This document shows, piece after piece, positions 26,556-38,479 of a stretch of DNA of 64,000 bases. Within the stretch, counting starts at the first letter, position 1. Each line of letters begins with the position of its first letter. A model generated the notes under the pieces. The model did no database searches. It was not told the origin of the DNA and saw nothing but the letters and a program-made list of their open reading frames with translations. Source of the stretch: Eleginops maclovinus (lineage: Eukaryota > Chordata > Actinopteri > Perciformes > Eleginopidae). Location of the stretch: positions 30,708,312-30,772,311 of the forward strand of contig NC_086352.1 of the NCBI RefSeq assembly GCF_036324505.1, written 5' to 3'. The position numbers and the translations under genes were made by a program.

Positions 26556-28055
26556 CTTAGATAATGAGAAAAGGTTACTTGTGTCCTCTTTGAACTGCAA
26601 AGCCTGCATTCATGGTGCGATAAAGGTCACTTGCATGGCTTGGCATGCCTCCATAGCAGTTGGTGAGGGGGTGAGGAGCTCTGCGCAGCATCCATTTGGC
26701 GTTATTCCGAGGGGGAGACCTGTAAAAGGAAACAGTTGTCCGTTAGTTGTCTTAAAGTCTTGTGAGGAGTTGTCTGAAGGAGGTGGGGGGAGAAAAAAGG
26801 GAGGCAGGGATAAAGAGCGTGGAGGCAAATAAACATTTGAACTAATCAGAGGAGACAGAAGGAATGAGAAGGGAAGGGAAAACAGTTTCGGAGGCAACGA
26901 AAATAAACCAAAAAAACTGGTTTTAGGAAGAAAATTCTTATTTTTGGATAAGAAAGGAAAGCTGTCACTTCATCATTGCGAACGATCTTGCCGCAGCAGT
27001 CATGGCACTTTATCGCAATCTTGTTTCCATATAATGCTGCTAAAATTGCACAACAAATGGGGATGTCTGTACTCCGAGGCTATTCAGCCCACAACATCAG
27101 ATTGCGTTGCTTTAATCTGTTGTTCTGGGGATTATCCCAGAAAGATTTTGAGCAATTACATGTTCCCTTTATGATGAATGTCGTCACAATACATTTTCAG
27201 GGTAGAAATATTATCATTGTTCTGCAATCAAACTCCTTAAACATGCTTGCACACAAGATTTTTTTAAGCCTTAGATTGATGGGGTGGCTGTAGGTGAGCG
27301 CTACAAAGTCAACAGCGCTGCAGATATCATCCAGATGAGAGGAAGGTGTTTCAACATTGATGTATTATTACACTGGAACTACCCTTTCCCCTAATAGGAA
27401 TGGATATTAACTTTTATTTAACACCAAAAGACTCAAATAAAATACTAAATAAAACACAACTGAGTGACTCTGATGTGAAAAAGATGTAAATTGTGCCCTT
27501 TAATCAAGAACTGTTCTAGCTTTAATATCCATTTAACAACCTCAGTGGCTTCACACTGATTGTTCCCAAAAATGCAAAACCTAGAGGAAGAGAATAAAAA
27601 AAGCACAGACACAAAGGTTTGTCTTTGAGTTGTCCTCAGATTAATCTGATGCAGGTGGACATGCTATCACATCCCGGTTAGTTCCGGTAACTTTTACTAC
27701 ACACACTGCATGTCACTGTGCTCATATTGCATGTGTGGCTCCAGGAGAGCAATTCCAAGGACAATAACGCTTTTCACCTGAAGCCAACTGCAATATCATA
27801 AAGTGAGGAGTGATCCTGTCACATTCTTTAACTATAACGCCGAGAATACAGCAAGCAGGGGCAGATTTTGTGAAATATATGTAAGGGGAAAAGCGAAAGA
27901 CATTTGAAGATGTGGGTATAAACCTGTAAAAATACGGAGTTTTAAACATTTTTACAATTTTAGCAACTAAACATTAATAGTTAACCTTAAATTGAGCCTT
28001 TTCCTGTTATTTTAGAGCATTTTAAGTCGTTTTTGCTCGTGACAAATCAGCCAGT

Positions 28056-28079
28056 TTCAGCACCATGGGGGTAGGACAG
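28056..28079 (+). promoter_or_regulatory. Split RE1 (REST/NRSF-like) site
   Basis: The left RE1 half-site TTCAGCACC (28056-28064) is perfect. The right half-site core GGACAG (28074-28079) follows in the same orientation. In the canonical element the right half begins 11 bp after the start of the left; here it begins 18 bp after. Expanded-spacing RE1 sites in about this range are described for REST. REST represses neuronal genes, and this lies in intron 1 of a neuronal cadherin, which makes it a good candidate. Binding is inferred. Confidence 0.4.
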
Positions 28080-28140
28080 TTCCCCGGCAGCAAGCAGCCG
28101 GTCCAGACGGCTCAGCCGCACACGGTGCACCGGCAGCGGA

Positions 28141-28161
28141 GGAGCTGTCCAAGGTAGTCCA
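28141..28161 (-). promoter_or_regulatory. Second, degenerate RE1-like site
   Basis: On the minus strand GGACAGCTCC (right half, 28150-28141) is a perfect match to the RE1 right half. It is preceded at the canonical 2-bp spacing by TGGACTACC, which matches TTCAGCACC at 5 of 9 positions. It lies about 60 bp from the split RE1 and points the other way, in the same GC-rich island. Confidence 0.25.
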
Positions 28162-28603
28162 TACACATATGAGCTATACATTTTCCCAAATAATCTCAAA
28201 TAAAACCAATAAATAACCCACCAAGTTACAACTTCTTGCCTTTTGCAACCTATTAAGTCTGCATCACGTACCCAAATGACCTTAATTCCATGTCTCTCTG
28301 AAGTTTTACCCCTTTATGAGATGTTGTTTCCATAAGCCCGTGTCAGGGCATCACATTTGGCATTAGAGCGCACAAGCAGTCCGGTTTACGGAAAATAAAG
28401 CATGCATAAGCAGCAATTTAGCGAGTCCAATTGCAGCATATGAGAGTGAAATGTGAATAAACAAGGCAGCCTAAGTTGCAGACCTTTACTTGCTGCGTGG
28501 CTCCGTGCCGGGAAAAATACACTGAAACCTCGATATGGAGAAAGAGAAGAAGTCCATCCATTAAACACCATCAGTAATACCTGTTAGGTTTACGGTGACT
28601 TAC

Positions 28604-28850
28604 CAAAGAGACTTGCATCCGCTGCTGCGGCATCATTTCACATTTTTTTTCTCGTTACGCAAAAAAAAAAGTCCCAATTCGTTTCATTCAAAGGCGGTTG
28701 GTTGGAAAACGAGCGAAAAAACCTGCAGAGGCAAGAGGCTAGATATCCTTCCCGCAGTTTGTCAACGCACAGAGTGACAGACAGACAGTGTGGGGCTTGT
28801 AGTTAAGAGCTCCGACAGGCTTGCTGGCCGACTGGAAAAGTGAGGAGGGA
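28604..28850 (-). other. cdh8: Probable cdh8 exon 1 (non-coding 5' leader)
   Basis: On the minus strand the sequence AAGTCTCTTTG|GTAAGTCACC gives a near-ideal splice donor with the last exon base at 28604. The segment is GC-richer than its surroundings and sits 2 kb upstream of the coding exon, as expected for an untranslated first exon. The 5' end is not determined. I set it near 28850 because a reverse CCAAT (ATTGG at 28902-28906) and a pyrimidine-rich initiator-like stretch lie just beyond. The leader contains a start-stop ATGTGA (28643-28638) and then a short upstream frame beginning ATGATG at 28636; spliced to exon 2 this would end at TGA 26540-26538 after 16 codons. Transcript data would settle the exon. 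Confidence 0.55.
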
Positions 28851-29040
28851 GATAGAGGAGAGATGCTCGGCGGCGTAGAGAGCCTCCCCTGCACGGCGCT
28901 CATTGGGTTGATGATGAGCCGGGTCAACAGGCGCACAAATGAACGCATGCCGCTCTGCCCAGGCACTGCCGCGCAAAGGTTATCGCCTCAAATTGCCGGG
29001 TGCACCGTAGCTGTAGACATTACATAGGTGTGTGCAGGTA
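28851..29040 (-). promoter_or_regulatory. Probable cdh8 promoter region
   Basis: Locally GC- and CpG-enriched DNA (for example GCTCGGCGGCGTAG and GCACGGCGCTCATTGGG just at its left edge, and GCACTGCCGCGCAAAGG within). It lies immediately upstream of the proposed exon 1 and has a CCAAT box on the minus strand at 28906-28902. No TATA box is evident at a useful distance. The promoter role is inferred from position and composition. Confidence 0.4.
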
Positions 29041-30299
29041 AAAACCCTCTCATTACTGTATTTTTCTCTCCTCTATAATTGTATTTGAGCTGATCCTCGC
29101 CTTTGTCGGTTATTAGTGGAAGCCGGGTAATTAGAGTAAATGAGCTTCGGTTTCTTTGTACTGCCATTCGACAGCAGCAAACTCATGGACATTGTAGCCC
29201 AGTTGGCAGAATAGAAAGTAACTATTCTATTGAAGGCATTTACTGAATTTCTTAGCCCTTTAAAGTGACAGTTTATTTGTATTCTTGAAACATGATGGAA
29301 AAACGTAAGCTCATATTATTAAAAGACAAGGAGCAGGGGAAGTTTAACACGTCTTATTAAAACCGTTTGTGAAAAGGTCATGCTTGCATAGCAGTGTTTG
29401 AGTGTGAGTGACAGCAGAAGGGGGCCCATGCTGCTGTCCACGGAGAGGGCCCTCTAGTGTTTGTCCGGATACTTGGCAGCCTTCATTATTGAACCATGAC
29501 AAAGATGGTCAGTGTATTGTCTGACAGAAGTTGATTTTGTTTTACCCTCGGCTATGACACTCGCTTGATGAAATAATCCACGGAGTATTAAACCTCGGCA
29601 TGCTTTTTGCTCCGTTTATATCCCCACAATCCCTCAAGCTCAACCTGCAGTGCCTGCGTGCATATTCAGGGAGTCAAAGCACAACATGTTATTGTTCCAC
29701 CTTAAGACAACAGTCTCTTAGGCTCGCACAGAGGAGGCCTTTTGACCCGAGTGCCAGAGATCCCAATTAGCAAAGACATCAACTCTACCATTATTTATTT
29801 CTGTACCGTTTAATTTCCTTCCCACTCACACTTTGATGTTGCAGCTGCGTTTCAGTTGGGAATTCTCCAATCATCTTTTTTTAAAAGCTTCTGCTGCATA
29901 ATCCATGAGGCTGTAAATGTTGAGCCATGTTTCTCTTTCTTGGTATGAATGAAGATTTCATTGACGGACACATATCGGACGCGTGTGTGGAGAGTTACAT
30001 GTATGAAACTAGACAGCTCCGGGAGGCTGTTCACTTAAAAATCACTGTACATTTTTTTAAAGAAGGTAAACTGAGCAGTAAAAAAAACTACTCACATTCT
30101 GGGTGGCATGTGTGTAGGAGGGATGAGTTGATTAACAGTTGCAAATAAGCTTCCCTGCAAAAACCACAACTACTTAGACTACATTTTGCTGATGGTCTAG
30201 TACAGCAACGTACATTAATAAATAATGATTTACTTAAAAATATGAAACATAAAAAAAGACAAAAGAGGAAAACATCCAGGTCTTAGTGAAGTCAGTGTG
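29041..30299. other. Upstream intergenic DNA, nothing recognised
   Basis: AT-rich sequence without a convincing open frame, repeat match or RNA gene. It is close enough to the presumed promoter to contain upstream control elements, but none can be named from the sequence. Confidence 0.5.
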
Positions 30300-31040
30300 C
30301 ACTTAACATTGTTTGTTTGGGCAGCAGGGGGAATCTACAAGGAGTCAGATTGCATAGAAGTGTATGAGAAAACTACCCAACTTTTACTTGATGTATTACT
30401 ACCTTCATAACCATTTTTCCAAAATGCTTGCGCTTTCAATCTCTAGTTTAAAGTCCAATGAAAGAAAATATTTTTTTTTTAAATGATGGTCACAATTATA
30501 GAGTCTGCATTGGTTAAAAAATAAAATAAAGTGTGATTGCATATAAATGTATGGTCCCAAATTGTAGTTTAACATGTTGTTCAATAAAACTAAATGCATT
30601 TTTGTAAACTAAGTCACAATTAGATAGTTTACATTGGCTTTAAAAAGAAGTCTGATTGCATAGAAGTCTAATCAGAAATACTATATTTATCCCAAACTGG
30701 GAAATTTTGTTAAGATATGGCCTCAATTAATTATAGTAAAATATACAAGCAGGATTATGCTTGAGGGTGTATCTAACTTTCTTATTAATGTGCAACCACA
30801 CAGCGTTGCACATTCTGGGTGCTTTCCATGTTCCTGCTTACAACTTACCCTCATTCACAGTGTCAGTTCAGGTGTAAAAAAAACAAGATGGCTGCTGCTA
30901 AAAACCAGGATGGTGACAGCCAAAATTCAAAACTCAAGGAATCATAACTCAAGTTCGTAAGCCAATCAGTGATGTAATGGTTACTCCATCTTCTTCCTCA
31001 ACACAGACAATATGCTGGACCTCTTGGTGTGGTGTAATTA
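30300..31040 (+). repeat. Unclassified teleost interspersed repeat(s)
   Basis: Segments I associate with a common fish repeat appear in order: GGGCAGCAGGGGGAATCTAC, GTCAGATTGCATAGAAGTGT, later AACAAGATGGCTGCTGCTAA, GACAGCCAAAATTCAAAACT, then CCAATCAGTGATGTAATGGT. There is also an internal duplication of about 120 bp: GTCACAATTATAGAGT with GTGTGATTGCATATAAATG (about 30489-30550) resembles GTCACAATTAGATAGT with GTCTGATTGCATAGAAGTC (about 30613-30670). No coding capacity is seen. Confidence 0.5.
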
Positions 31041-32379
31041 CTTTGATGATGCCCCCCTCCCAGACACACAAACACACACACATGCAGTGCCTAACACAAT
31101 ACAGTTTAAGTGCCAAAGCACAGCCCACATTCATGCTAAATACAACTATACATAAACTAAATGAATGTCATTCCTAGCATGTTCTTTGAAATGTAAGGTA
31201 AACACACCCCTAATGTCATGTCAATCTGAAACCTCCAGGCTCCAGCTTGAAATGTGTGATTTATTCAACCTACATGGCCCCTGCCAGTGATCAAAATATC
31301 AGATGGGTAAAAAAAAAAAAGTGAAAGCAAGTGAAGGGGAATGGTCTTTAGAATCCAAGCATCCTCAATCGATCATTAGTTACTGCTTTGTCAGTGGTAT
31401 TAATCACAGAGCTGTTGCAGTGTGTGCTACTGACTTCATCATCTGAAACTCTGCTCAATTCACCACAGCGAGATTGCACTATATGGTCATGTTTTTGCTG
31501 GATTTTTATTTTCTAGTATGTTATTTGTTCTCTGACCAATCACTTAAAGCACAACACTTGCCCACTCTTATGGATGTTCACACCAAGGTATTCTCAGGTA
31601 CATGAGCCTGTAAAAGCAGGTGCAAGTGTCATCAAGGACACATTTCTGCAAATACCCCCTGCCACCAGCATCCCCGCATACTAATTTGGCTGACTTAACA
31701 CCTATCAATCATTTTGATGAGTCTTCATAGAAACAGCGTCCAGCCTGAGGTTGAGTACCCAGGAGGGCAAACTATACTTTCAGCTTGATTCTCCTTCTTC
31801 TTTACTTTATGCTCTTTCTTCTTTACTTATGCTCTTTACTTTTCTTTATTGTCATCGTTGCTGGTAGGCCCCCCTCTCACCCCCTGCTGAGTCACCCCAA
31901 CCCTCAATAGACAGCTGCAGCTGGCCAAACTCATCCATAGCAAATCCAGCAAAAAAAATAGTTTCCTCTTTGGAAAGGTGCCTTCAAGGGAAAACTTTCA
32001 TAACGAGAAAAACAACTTGATGTTTACGTTTGCATGACCTGTGACACCTTGTGGTCATGGAAATAATGACTCTTCTCAAAAAACCCAGAGGCCATTTATG
32101 GTTCCAAAAAAATACATCTTGCAAGTTTCAATGGGAAGGATTACCTTTGATGTATTGACAGAAATTAAATATAATATTAACTATCTTAATATGTGTATAA
32201 TCATCTAAAAATATAATTGTGTGTTTTGTGTATTCGTTAGCCTAGAATGATCATTTCAAATCTACACAGAGTGGTTTCTCCTGTACAGAACACACCATGT
32301 TGTGGCCCCATGTTCTACGGCATCCCAGAAAGGACAAACCACACTCTAGCTCTGGTCCTTTAACATTTTGACATAACAT

Positions 32380-32765
32380 CAAAGTCACAGTCCACTTTAT
32401 TGTCAAAGTTTCCACATGTGTTATACATACAGAAAATTGAAATACCGTTTCTGGCAGTCCCACAGTGCAAATATAAAAGAACATATAACATATAAAGATA
32501 AGAGCGTAGAAAAAAAGGGGGGGGTAAAAAGGAGTATACAAAAAAAAAAAAAAAAAACTTAAGTAATATTTACATATGTTCGACACAATCATCACAATTT
32601 GACGGTAGTGCAAGTAGTTCTTAAGTGCAAAAGAATGTAGGACATTGTTGATTCCCTGACATGTTGAAAAGGCGAGGGGTTTGGGAAGAGGTTCTCAGCT
32701 AGTTGCAATCTGCAACCTCACCACTAGATATCACAAAATCATACTCCCTAAACCTTTAAAATTGT
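32380..32765. repeat. Unclassified interspersed repeat fragments
   Basis: The block 32385-32475 (TCCACTTTATTGTCAAAGTT ... TTTCTGGCAGTCCCACAGTG) resembles a frequent fish repeat. A second block at about 32690-32760 (GTTCTCAGCTAGTTGCAATC, TGCAACCTCACCACTAGATA, ending in AAACCTTTAAA) resembles another. A run of 18 A occupies 32540-32557. Assigned by memory of family consensus only. Confidence 0.4.
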
Positions 32766-35700
32766 TTGAGTAGTCATGTTAACAACCTTCCAAAACTTGG
32801 TCTTTACATAGCAGATCAAACACATCTTGCACCTTTAGACCAAGAAAATTATCAAGTTTTAGGGCTAGGGTGTACAAGTCTACGTACACAAGTAATTTAG
32901 AGTTCTGCACCAGCTACAGCTCCACAGTGTTTCCTTCTAACCCTGGAGCTGGTTTATTTAAACTGGCTTCACGTCTAATTTAGATTGCAGTCAAAATCCT
33001 ATGAATTGTTTTCAAGGCATACCAATTCATCTCCACAATAAATCAGTTTTTCTCAAAATGTTTGGTAAGTTAACACATTTTGAGTTAAAATGTAATGCAG
33101 TTATTAAATCAAGAGTAGTTATTACTATATATTATGTTATACACAAGGCAACTGAAGCTTAACCTTGACCACAATCTTTTCCTAACCTAATGAAAAAGTG
33201 GCATCAACTTAACTGAAACATGCTCACATGAATATCTTTAAATGGAGAATCAAAACTTATTTTGGCAAAAGACACATTTTGTTTAATGCTCTATAAACAC
33301 CCTGGGCTGGACACATTCACATTTAATATGTCAAATTCATCTGGTAACATGTTGAGAAAAAAATAATAAATTGCAGCTTTAATTAAAGTTAGACCATTGG
33401 GAATAATGGTCATTCAATTCATGCCATCAGGATTTACCAGGTGATCAAGAGATTGAAACTCCTCAAGGTTTTGGGCTACTGCCAAAACCATTAGGGCAAA
33501 AGAAAGGTTACAATGATGTTACAATGCCAATCATGAATTAGAGTACTGTGAGAGATTGGAGGTAAGGGGAATGGCACTGTGTTTGAACAAAAAGTGTCTT
33601 CATTTTCCTCCTTTTCACCTTGTCCCCCTGTCTCGGTCAATAAAACATTAATCTAGAATATCAGTAAAAGTGCTGTACTCAAAGTCGTGTGGCTGGTGGA
33701 CATAAAAGGCTTTGGAAATACTCATTGTTCTTCATTGTCAAGTGTCACCCTCTCCATTTGACAGTATAATATTAACAGCACAATTGAGTACCAGGGCTGG
33801 TTTCTTCCATTTGGCTCTTTTCAAAACCACTGCGGCAGTTTTTTTTTTTTCTTTAAATCCTCCTTTTTTTTTTCAGATGGGAATTGTTTAAAATGTCAAA
33901 ATATGCAAATCGCTCCTGACCACTTTTGAATCACGAAACGCAGCATTAAAGCAAACTTATATTTGAGTGGAGTTTAAGGAAAATGTGAAGATATCCCTTC
34001 TGTTTAAACACTTTGAGTGTTTTGTTCAGAAAATGTGCAACCAGTCCCCCCAACGCTTGACGTCGCTGACACATTTTGGGTGTGTTTGAGCGAGCCCCAA
34101 GTATAAGTACAGCATGTGGCACATTAGCATTCCTAAAAGTCACACTTTAATTGGTTGCAGATTAAAGTTAATTGATTTAGCTGATAGTTTTAAAGCTCCT
34201 GAAGATAATTAAGTGCAGTGTTGAGAATTCTGATATGTTGACATTTTGAGAGTGAACAACCTGCGACGCGTGGGTACAACATAACGTTAACTAACATCTT
34301 AATCATGCAAATTAAAAAACACGGCGGATTTAATTATCATCGGTCGAATCGCTGGTCCTCATTAATTACATTGGGCTTATTTATTCACTTTCACATATCT
34401 ATTCAACTTACTCCCCAATTATGCAGGACAGTACTCGGTCCCCCGCTGATAGAACAAACAGGGATTCCATTCCTGCTTCATTAGGGGACGCATGTAATAA
34501 GATGCTGAGGGGATGGAGCGACAAATGAGTATTCAAGGTTGAAAAGCAGCAGCAACAAGCATAGCATCAGAAATGATTATGAGGCTTTCTTAATACGCTT
34601 ATTTATATATTAAGTCTATTGTGCTCTTATTGGAATGTGTGATGACAGGCCTCAATTTACTCCATCATAATAAGAAATAATAATAACAATAAACCTTTAT
34701 CATAGAAGTTTTCTGAAAAAGGTTACCAAGATCTTTCCGAACGAAAAACAGCAAATACAAATCATAAAGTCCAATACAACAAACATATAATAAAACACAA
34801 ACAGAGGGATCAGAAAAACACAATACAGGAGGAGAGAATAAATTGGAGAATATATAACATGGCCAGGGAGAGATGATAAAACCCAGCAGCATATTAAATA
34901 TTCATGAACGCTTTCCTATAAAAGAAGGTTTATAGAACTCTTGTGAATTAACTCACCAACAAATGTAAAAAAACAACTTTATATGCTGTTTTAAAATTCT
35001 TAGCTGACACTGAAATGAATTAATATAACACAATTAATCAGCAGATGTTGAAGTTAGCTATCTGAAGTATTAATTAACTGATCTAATTCATGAACATTTT
35101 TCAGATTCAGTTTTTCTTTCAGGTGAGAACAGGAAACAGCTGTGCATGTAGAGTTTGTGAGTCAGCGTTGCATTGTAATTTTACTTTGAGCATGGCTGAA
35201 AGTCATATTATATTATATCTTTATGACAACTCCATTCCTTCATAACATTCTAAATTATTGAAATGGTGAAAAAAATGTAGGTATTGAAGTTTCTTATTTA
35301 CCGTGAACAACGTGAATCGTTTTTTCCCATGGAGTGCGAGACATAGTTTCGGGAAGAATATGACACCATACCCCCTACCACAATACTATTGGGACAACAT
35401 AATGTTGTAAACAACTGTTTAAATTGCATTAAATAAATCCTCCCTCAACAAAATGGTTACCATATAACTTAACAGAACTGACAATTTCCTTTTGATATAA
35501 ACATATTTGTTCCAGCATTAAGTTATCTTCTTTTTTTAATAAGAGGTAAATGTTATATCATTTTTTTAAGGAACTCCTTGTTTTTGTTTAGGCAACAATG
35601 GTGCCTGGATAGTTTTTAATCATGATTCTGCTTGAAAAAAGTATACTTGTTACACTGTTTAAGTTCTCGAGCTTAATTAAAACCTAAAAAGTATGCATTG

Positions 35701-36790
35701 ACTTTTGCTTTCAACGTACTCAAAGGCTAGCCAAAGTCTCATGTTTGTTTTTGACAAATCAATCCACACCGAACTCTGGCCCTTTGTTGACTTTTGCTGA
35801 CCAACATTAGATACAAATTGTCAAAAAAGTAACATTCTGGGTACCTATTTTCAGGAGACTAGCCTGGTAAATGACGTCTACCTACAAAACACAGATGACT
35901 TTAATTCTGAGAGTGTTAGCGTTTTCTAACTAGTAGTGGTTGAGATATTTGGACCTACAGAGCAACATGCTGTCCTAAAGACACTGGCATATGTTTTTTC
36001 TTAAGTCAATGTGGCTTATGGACAGGATGTGCAACAAATGTCTTAAAAGCCTTGATTTGTGACTAGCAAATTGATGCACTTGTGAGGCCACAGTGGACAT
36101 AACCTACAAAGGATTGTCAAGGCATCAAGACAGTTTTGCTACTAGTTAAAGTTTGCAATATTCATATTGTTTTTTTTCCTGATATGGACACCCACAAAGT
36201 GCTTACAAGTCTCTTAAGTGTGTCTATACAATTCAGTATGATAAGCCACAAGTAACCAACTCCAGTTCTAGGAGTTATCCAGCCTGCATGTGTTCGATGA
36301 GGTGACCAATTTGTATTTATTGATATGGTTGATGTGATTGAGTATCACTAAACATTGATTTTGTTGACAGTTTTTTTTTTTAAAAGTTGGGATGAAGTCA
36401 CATAAGGACTTCAGATGACCTGGCTCTTTTTATTAACATCAGTCTGTCCCTCCACCAGCCTCATTACAGTTGTGACGTTTACAAGCATTGGGATACAATA
36501 GCCAAACTGAATGTGGCACAAAAGAGGTAATTTGACATTAATCGGATGTAATGTGAGAGGGAGGTTATAGATGAAGACAAGTGCTAGCAAAGGAGTCCTA
36601 TGATGAGATGAGGACGGACATCAATAGACATTGATGGTTGTAATGAATAGACAGAGTGCTGCGGTAATGACACTTTACCTTTAATAGTGCTCATTAAGAA
36701 GACTAGCCACTTGGTTGGCGAGAATGAAAGATGAGCTCTGTCGTCAGGCCATAGACGGAGGAAATGTCTTGTGAATGTCTTTGCTGATAA
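32766..36790. other. Intergenic AT-rich DNA, no gene seen
   Basis: No supported gene. The open frames are short and rich in Lys, Asn, Ile and Phe, as random AT-rich DNA gives. One segment at 34140-34450 is rich in homeodomain-type TAATTA cores and has an octamer ATGCAAAT (34305-34312), so it may be regulatory. Confidence 0.5.
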
Positions 36791-36795
36791 GGAGG

Positions 36796-36872
36796 TGTGT
36801 GTATATATAGATATATAGATACATAGATATATATATTTTATATTAATAAATACAGATAGATATAGATATATA
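36796..36872. repeat. Imperfect TA/TAGA-rich simple repeat
   Basis: Degenerate tract of ATATAGATA and TAGATA units with a short AT run in the centre, interrupted by AATAAATACAG. Confidence 0.85.
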
Positions 36873-38013
36873 GAAGCTGCAAGGTTCTTATAGTCATGGT
36901 AAACCAGGAGCCAGTCAAGTAAAATTTGATTGGTGGGCAGAATGAGAGACACTGAAACAAGAGAGGGAACATTTGGAAAACAAAAACAATTGTTACAAAT
37001 GAAAAGTTCTGTCTCAAAGCATAATTAGTTGTACATTGTTAATTTTCTAATTGCCAATTTACATATTCTGATGGAAAAAGCCCAACATTTAGTATTTAAA
37101 GCAATCACAAACCCAGTGTTTTCAACTTTTTTCTCACATGCCTCCACGGTGAGCAAAGAATTAACAAAACGTGTTCTTTGGAAGTTAATAGGGGTCGCGT
37201 TCAACAACAACAAAACTTTAACAAAACATCTGTTTTCAAATATGAAAACCTGTGTTTTTATTTGGAAGTGTTTTAAATAGTAGAGAAAATGTGTTTTTTG
37301 GTAGATAATGAGCATACGACTGGATAGACGACAGTTAACTGAAGTTATGCATGGAATTAGTAAACACTTGGTCATTTTGTGGGTAAAGTCACCAGGGTTA
37401 CAAAAAGTGCAATGAAATGTACAGAATGAACAGCAATATTCACAAGGTGAAAAATAAAATAAAGAAAAACATGAGGAAGATATTATTACACTAAATATAA
37501 CAAATATACAGTTATGTTATTAAAGTCATAATAATGCTAAGATGTAAAAAGTATGTAGGTAGTACAAGTATAAAAAAGTGCAGGTGTACGTAAAGTAGTT
37601 CTACAAGTAGATATATACAGAATACAGAGCTGGCAGTTTGATTTGAATACAGCCTTTTATACTTCTTAGATCCAATATGCACAGTGAAGTCAGTGGTATA
37701 ATGTGATTTAAGTCAGTATATACAGCATGAATGGTTGTGTATGTGTAGTATTTTGGCAGGGGTGTTTAAGTGTGAGCTAGCAGTCAATATCAAATTGCTC
37801 CCAATAGTCAAACAACAAGGAAACGTAATTTTAAAACCAGCACTTACTAATATGTAATTCTGTTTATTTACAAATGGGTATAGGATAACCCAACTAAAAT
37901 AAACTAACCACGTGACTTCTATGCAAGTTCACATTCCTACAACCATCAATAAAGTTGTTTGTTGCACATCTCGACATTTTAATAAAGGTCAAAGTTAATG
38001 ATTCCCCTTTTAA

Positions 38014-38030
38014 CCTTTGTCTTGTGTTAG
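38014..38030 (+). repeat. piggyBac left terminal inverted repeat
   Basis: CCTTTGTCTTGTGTTAG directly follows TTAA. It matches the right end inverted with one difference in 17 bases. Confidence 0.95.
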
Positions 38031-38192
38031 GGTCGGCACCGACCCGTTTTTAGGTTTTAAATGCATAAAATAACCATATCAATTTGTTTATTGCATCAAG
38101 GCTTTATGACTTTGTCAGGAACCTCTATTTCAACAAAATAAAACAAAAAAAATTGTTTTCACTAAATTATAAAATGCTCTAGTTGAAATTAA

Positions 38193-38225
38193 GACCTTTG
38201 TGTTGTTAGGGTTGGTTTCAACCCA
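38193..38225 (+). repeat. piggyBac left internal (subterminal) repeat
   Basis: GACCTTTGTGTTGTTAGGGT followed by TGGTTTCAACCC is an imperfect second copy of the left end (CCTTTGTCTTGTGTTAGGGT, CGGCACCGACCC), about 180 bp inside the terminus. It may be an internal transposase-binding site. Confidence 0.7.
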
Positions 38226-38479
38226 GTTATAAAAATAAGATTATAAAGCAATAATTAGAGCCAAAACTGAAATCACAAGTTCACTGTCAGCCAACACACT
38301 GACAGCCAGCTCCTCTCCCAATCATGTGAGCTTTAGGGGATTCTCATTTTGCCTTGTTTTCCAGTATACCTGCACAAAAACAAAACAAACAAAGACTGGC
38401 ATGTCCAGACATGCGAGGCCAATTCAGTATAGAATTGGTGACTTGCAGAGTGCACATCTCCAATTTGTAGCATGCAAAA

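Larger units (their letters stand above)
26556..28603 (-). other. cdh8: Probable cdh8 intron 1
   Basis: Sequence of about 2.05 kb between the predicted exon 1 donor (GTAAGT, at 28603-28598 on the minus strand) and the acceptor before exon 2 (AG at 26557-26556). It contains no open frame resembling a known protein. A GC-rich island at about 28050-28165 is the one piece that stands out, and is listed separately. The rest is ordinary AT-rich DNA with short purine-rich tracts near 26770-26900. Confidence 0.6.
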
